64,000 nucleotides of DNA from Lantana camara (lineage: Eukaryota > Streptophyta > Magnoliopsida > Lamiales > Verbenaceae): assembly GCA_037501455.1 (NCBI GenBank), contig CM074864.1, positions 24,484,001 through 24,548,000 on the forward strand, read 5' to 3'. The stretch's first letter is position 1. Every line of letters starts with the position of its first letter. A program made the translations under genes and the position numbers. This document shows, in pieces, positions 59,415 through 64,000 of the stretch. The notes beneath the pieces were generated by a model. That model was given only the letters and a program-made list of their open reading frames with translations, did not search any database and was not told the DNA's origin.

Positions 59415-60378
59415 TGTAACGCCCCGATTCCGAATGAACAAGTAAGCACGCCACGTGTGAGTTTTGAGCGTAGGATTTATTATTTATTCTTTAACTTCGC
59501 ATCTCATATTTTTATAAAAAAAAGAATTCATGAAACATTATTTTGTGAATTATGTGAATTCATAGCATTGAAAATATTATTTCATGACACGGAAAAATAT
59601 TTATTGCATGAAACATTTACCGAGAGTGTTCCAAATTACTAAATTACTCCTAATCGATAATATTCTAAACTTTAGGGACTTAATTGCACAGTTTTCAAGG
59701 GCCTAATTGATCATATTCTAAAATCATGTATACTCCATTGCATAACTTTATGAGTTGAAGGATTAATTGGCAAAATGGGACAATTCACACATTTCAAAAA
59801 TGGGTTTTACGTGATATGCATCTCCAAGCTTCCTACTCTCATTACACAAAAAAATCTCCCAACTTGTATGCTTCCTTTCATTCTCGGTATCAAGAAGAAA
59901 AAGGGGAAGAAGTGATTTCATCTATTTCATCAAGAAATTTGCCAAGTTTTGGGGAGTTCATCATCATCATCATCTATCTTTTTCATTTCTTTCCATTTCA
60001 AGGTTGGTTTGCATGAATTGATGGTGTTGATCATATTAGACATGACTAGGGTTTGAGTTGATATGCTAGATGGATTATTGGTAGATGGGAGCATGATTAG
60101 GTGTTGATATGTTGAAGTATGGCATGATTTATTCATGAAATCATTGAGAATTTGAGCTTGAATGATCAAGATGATCTTGAGCTAGAAATCTTGGAAACCT
60201 TGATGATATTGCATAGTTTAAGTGGTTAAGTGTTAGGTTATCATTTCTTGAGCATTTATGCATCATATTACCAGAAAAATCATAGCTTTGTTGATTGAAA
60301 ATGGGATTTTGGTGGCTTTGTTGTGCATTTCCGTGAGCTTCCCCTATTTTTCCTCTGTTTCTGTAAGTTACAGAAACA

Positions 60379-60604
60379 GGGAACGGCAGTTCCCAGCCTC
60401 AAGGCATTGTGGGAATGGGCGTTCCCCTCTTTTAAACTAAACTAGGCGGCCGAGCATGGGAATGGCCGTTCCCATTTGGACCTTGGTGCCGGAAGGGCCG
60501 TTCCCAGCTAGGCGCATTTTTAAAACTGAAAACGTTGGTGCGATTTTGGGGCTTGCGGGAACGACCGTTCCCATTTTTCAAAGGGGTCCGGAACGGCCGT
60601 TCCC
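60379..60604 (+). repeat. Six-palindrome array in the 59415 LTR
   Basis: 16-bp units are at 60379, 60411, 60458, 60490, 60557 and 60589; centre spacings are 32, 47, 32, 67, 32. The word is GGGAACGGCCGTTCCC with scattered single changes. Confidence 0.92.
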
Positions 60605-61064
60605 ATCTGGATTACAGAACAAAAGTTTCTGCATAAAATTACGGAAATAACCCCTCGATCCGACGACTTCTTTGACCCCGAATTGCTATTATATGTGCTA
60701 ATATGTACTGAAACAACATGTTATCATGCCACATTGCATTTTCCTCGTCATCTCGTTGCATTTCCGCCGTTCGTCATATTTGGTCCATTTTAGGCCATGT
60801 CTCACGTATACACGTCGTGTTTGCACAGGTCACGAGGTTGTGGACGAGGAGCAGGCTCCGTAGACCATATCCTCATTGTATTTTGTAAGAAAAGGTGAGG
60901 TTTTACTTTAGGTATATAGAACCCTACCACCGTTATGTGTTCTTTCGACCCAAAACGTATTATAAATATAAACGTTTTCCAAAATATAAACGTTTCAAGT
61001 ATGCAAGCAATGATTGTCATGATTTTCAAGCAAGTTTGGCGAGTACATGATTGCACGTGGGCCC

Positions 61065-61126
61065 GAGGGTAATTCTTGAGCCAACCGGGAAAGCAAGGGC
61101 TGACGGGTAACTCCGGAATTATCCTC
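61065..61126 (+). promoter_or_regulatory. Conserved long stem-loop, AATTC variant
   Basis: GAGGGTAATTC pairs with GAATTATCCTC. Compared with the copy at 46268 the middle of the stem changed on both sides while pairing was kept. Confidence 0.7.
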
Positions 61127-61604
61127 ACATTGTTGGGATCACCCCCGAAGCCACTAGGAGATTAGTGGTGGAAGGAGTTCCGTGCCTAGGGGGTCATGTC
61201 CCCTTCACACACCATGTCGTGGATAGTTGAGCCTTGCAAACTCACTATCACCCGGAGGAAGAAGGAGACTGGGGATTAATCCGGCATGTCGGGTTATCCT
61301 CGGGTTATTGCATGATTTCAAGCATGAAACTGTCTATGTGAGCACTAAACTAAAATGCATGACCATGTATTGAATTGATAAAGCAAGCACGTATTGTTCA
61401 CGATTGGTGTAAAGGTTGGAGAATCGCCCCTGCTCACCGGGGTCACATGTTCAGGAAATGATCAAGTTAAAATGTTAAAGTGACTAGTTGTAGTCTCGGG
61501 CAAAGATCAAGTTTCATGAACTATATATTTATTTCTTTACCAGGTCTTCACCCGAGGCTACAACCTGCATGTGATGTGTGTTATATATATTTATTGCCCC
61601 TCAC

Positions 61605-61623
61605 TCAGTCTTCGGTAGACTGA
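61605..61623 (+). promoter_or_regulatory. Conserved LTR stem-loop (TCAGTCT type)
   Basis: TCAGTCT and AGACTGA pair around a 5-nt loop, about 420 bp before the LTR is interrupted. Confidence 0.65.
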
Positions 61624-62996
61624 TACTTCACTTTTCAGGTACTTGAGAGCGTGGTCGTGCTAGGCGGGAGTCCGGTCAAGTCTTGCATTGCACGGGTCTA
61701 GCATTGTACCTTTCATGTATAGACTTTTGATAGATCTCATGTTATGATCATGATTGCTACATTTTGAATACTCTAGTATGTATATAATATATGGAGATGA
61801 TAATGTATTGATAGTTAAATTTGGTACCTATATATATCTATTCGGTAAATATGGTATCTATATGTATGAATGATTTATTGCTTCCGCTTTTAGGTTCATG
61901 TTTTGGTTGAATTATGTTGGGGAGTGTCCCGCCTAGCTCGTTATTTTTAATTATCACCCGTTCGCTATAGTTTTGGTTTATGTACGGACTTTCCATTTCG
62001 TATGTGGATCGAGACTATAGTGCGGGTGTAACGCCCCGGTTTCCGGGCAAACAGGTAAGCACTCCACGTGTGAGTTTGAGCGTAGGTTTATTTTATTTCT
62101 TTTAATTTCATAATATATTACGTGGCATTTCATATTTTTATAAAATTCAAGAAACATTACTTACATCGATTATGTGAATTCGTATCATAGAAAATATTAT
62201 TTCTTGACACGGAAAAATATTTCTTGCATGAAATTAATTCCGAGAGTGATAAAATTACCAATTGTCCCTAGTTAAATAATTTCTATAACTCTAGGGACTT
62301 AATTGCATAATCTTTTAGGGGCATGATTGATCATTTTTCAAAACCTCATATACCGTATTGCATAACTTTAAGACTTCAAGGATTAATTGGCAATTTTGCA
62401 AATTTCACAAAAATCAAGATGATGAATTACGTATCATCTCTTCTCCCACATTCCATGATCATTTTTATTCATCCATTTCATCCTCTCTCACTCTCGGTAG
62501 TCCAAGGAAGAAAAGGGAAGAAGTAGTTCATCATTCAATCATCTAGATTTCAAGAGACCATCCAAGTTTTGGGCAAATTGATCATCATCTTCACTCATCT
62601 TCTTTATTTCTTTCATCTTTAAGGTTGGTTGGCATGAGTTATGATTCTTGAATAGATTAGAAATGGTTAGGGTTTGGAATTTATATGCTAGATGGATTGA
62701 TTGGACATGGAAGCATGATTAAATGATCATAACATGAATTGTTGCATGATTTCTAGCTTGAATATGTGAATATTTGGCTTAAATGATCAAGTTTGATCAT
62801 AAGCTTGGAACCTTGAAACTTTGATGATATTGCATGTTTTATGTGTTTAAGTATTATGTTATTATGCTATAAGTGTATATGCATCATATTTCCAGAAATT
62901 ATAGCTTTTGGGGTTCAAAAATGAAATTGTGTTGCCTTGTTGAGCCATGGCCGAGAGCTTCCCCTGTTTCTGCTCTATTTTTCAGTTGCAGAAACT

Positions 62997-63224
62997 GGGA
63001 ACGACCGTTCCCAGCCTTAAGGCTTTGTGGGAACGGGCGTTCTCACCTCTTTTCAAATACAAGGGCGGCCGAGCATGGGAACGGCCGTTCCCATTTTTGG
63101 CCTTGCGCCGGAAGGGCCGTTCCCAGCTCAAAGGCGCGCTTTAAAAGGGAAAAACGTTGCCGCGTTTTTGGGCAACGGGAACGACCGTTCCCATTTTTCA
63201 AAGGGACCCGGAACGGCCGTTCCC
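62997..63224 (+). repeat. Six-palindrome array in the 62027 LTR
   Basis: 16-bp units are at 62997, 63029, 63077, 63109, 63177 and 63209; centre spacings are 32, 48, 32, 68, 32, almost identical to the 59415 LTR. Confidence 0.92.
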
Positions 63225-63683
63225 ACCTGTAATGCAGTGTAAAATTCACTGCATAAATTTACGAAAATAGCCCCTCGACCCGACGACTTCTTTGATCCCG
63301 AATTGCTATAATATGTGCTAATATGATGTGAAACGAAATGTTATCATACCACATTGCATTTTCATGGTCGTCTCGACACATTTCCGCCGTTCGTCATATT
63401 TTGGTCATTTTAGGTCTTGTCTCACGAATGTACGTCGTATTTGCACAGGTCACGAGGGCGTGGACGGGGAGCAAGCTCCTTAGAGCGCTTCTTTATTATA
63501 TTTTGCAAGAAAGGTGAGGTTTTGTTTTGGTAAAACGAACCCTATAACCCTTACGTGCTAGTTTTCGGCCAAAACCTATTATAATTATAAACGTTTTCCA
63601 AGCTATCAACATTCCAAGCAAGAAAGTATCGATTGTCATGATTTTCAAGCATGTTTGGCGAGTACATGATTGCACGTGGGCCC

Positions 63684-63745
63684 GAGGGTAATTCTTGAGC
63701 CAACCGGGAAAGCAAGGGCTGACGGGTAACTCCTGAATTATCCTC
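63684..63745 (+). promoter_or_regulatory. Conserved long stem-loop, AATTC variant
   Basis: GAGGGTAATTC pairs with GAATTATCCTC as at 61065, with one changed base next to the stem (TCCTGAATT). Confidence 0.65.
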
Positions 63746-64000
63746 ACATTGTTGGGATCACCCCCGAAGCCACTAGGAGATTAGTGGTGGAAGGAGTTCC
63801 GTGTCTAGAGGGTCATGTCCTCTACACACACCATGTCGTGGATAGTCGAGCCTTGCAAACTCGCTATCACCCGAAGGAAGAAGGAGACTGGGGATTAATC
63901 CGGCATGTCGGGTTATCCTCGGGTTATTGCATGATTTCAAGCATGAACTTGTTTATGTGAGCACTAAATAAATTGCATGATCACGTATTTATCAAGCAAG

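Larger units (their letters stand above)
59415..62026 (+). mobile_element. Tekay-type LTR inserted in the RT region
   Basis: It starts TGTAACGCCCC (TTAGA precedes it) and follows the family layout up to TATAGTGCGGG at 62026. There the next LTR begins, roughly 35 bp short of the expected 3' end. Whether it is a solo LTR or the 5' LTR of a full element cannot be seen. Confidence 0.85.
54234..64000 (+). mobile_element. Tekay-type element, 5' part, with nested LTRs
   Basis: The element begins with an LTR at 54234 (TACCG precedes it) and has a primer-binding site, gag, protease and the start of RT. It is interrupted at 59415 by an LTR of the same family, which is interrupted at 62027 by another. 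The rest of pol and the 3' LTR must lie past 64000 if present. Confidence 0.85.
62027..64000 (+). mobile_element. Tekay-type LTR nested in the 59415 LTR, incomplete
   Basis: It starts TGTAACGCCCC (GCGGG precedes it) and is a close relative of 59415-62026 throughout. It runs off the window before its short stem-loop and 3' end. Confidence 0.88.

Overview
This window is a gene-poor, transposon-saturated stretch of a flowering-plant nuclear genome, probably a eudicot; the species cannot be told from the sequence. The evidence is chromodomain (Tekay/Del-type) and Tat-type Ty3/gypsy elements, a Copia-type LTR, a Mutator-like (MULE) transposase relic and plant-only domains such as DUF1985. I see no intact ordinary host gene, no rRNA or tRNA gene and no CRISPR.

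Layout. (1) 1-8.8 kb: decayed DNA-transposon territory. It holds a DUF1985-like gene relic, a tandem array built on TCGAGTACTCGA palindromes, a small GRF zinc-finger ORF, a ~500-bp foldback hairpin and a broken MULE transposase gene on the minus strand. (2) 8811-21352: one complete Tat-lineage LTR retrotransposon (LTRs about 99% identical). Its gag-pol is broken by stops and frameshifts, but it carries an intact antisense gene of three exons whose predicted splicing gives an uninterrupted 888-residue protein. (3) 21867-38416: three nested insertions, each closed by a perfect 5-bp target-site duplication: a Tat-like solo LTR (GATAT), a Tekay-type solo LTR inside it (CAGGT), and inside that a full-length 12.4-kb Tekay element on the minus strand (AGGTG) with an extra ORF ahead of gag. 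(4) 39.5-64 kb: a second nest, almost all LTR sequence. An old LTR received a minus-strand solo LTR (AAACC), which received two more solo LTRs (ATAAG, AATTA). The same old LTR also received a Copia-type solo LTR (GAAAG) and a Tekay-type element at 54234 (TACCG upstream). That element's RT region was split at 59415 by another LTR of its family, itself split at 62027 by a third.

The most unusual signal is shared by the Tekay-type LTRs. At one position in the LTR several carry an array of short palindromes, ideally six, arranged as pairs whose centres lie 31-34 bp apart (about three helical turns), while the spacing between pairs varies. The palindrome sequence differs completely between subfamilies (GGGAACGGCCGTTCCC, GTGACAC-GGGG-GTGTCAC, AATCCA-n-TGGATT) but the geometry is kept. 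The same LTRs share two stem-loops whose stems differ in sequence but keep base pairing. Together these suggest a shared cis-acting architecture, not a coding system.

All calls come from reading the sequence by eye. Family names rest on recognised motifs, not on database searches, and identity figures are hand counts.
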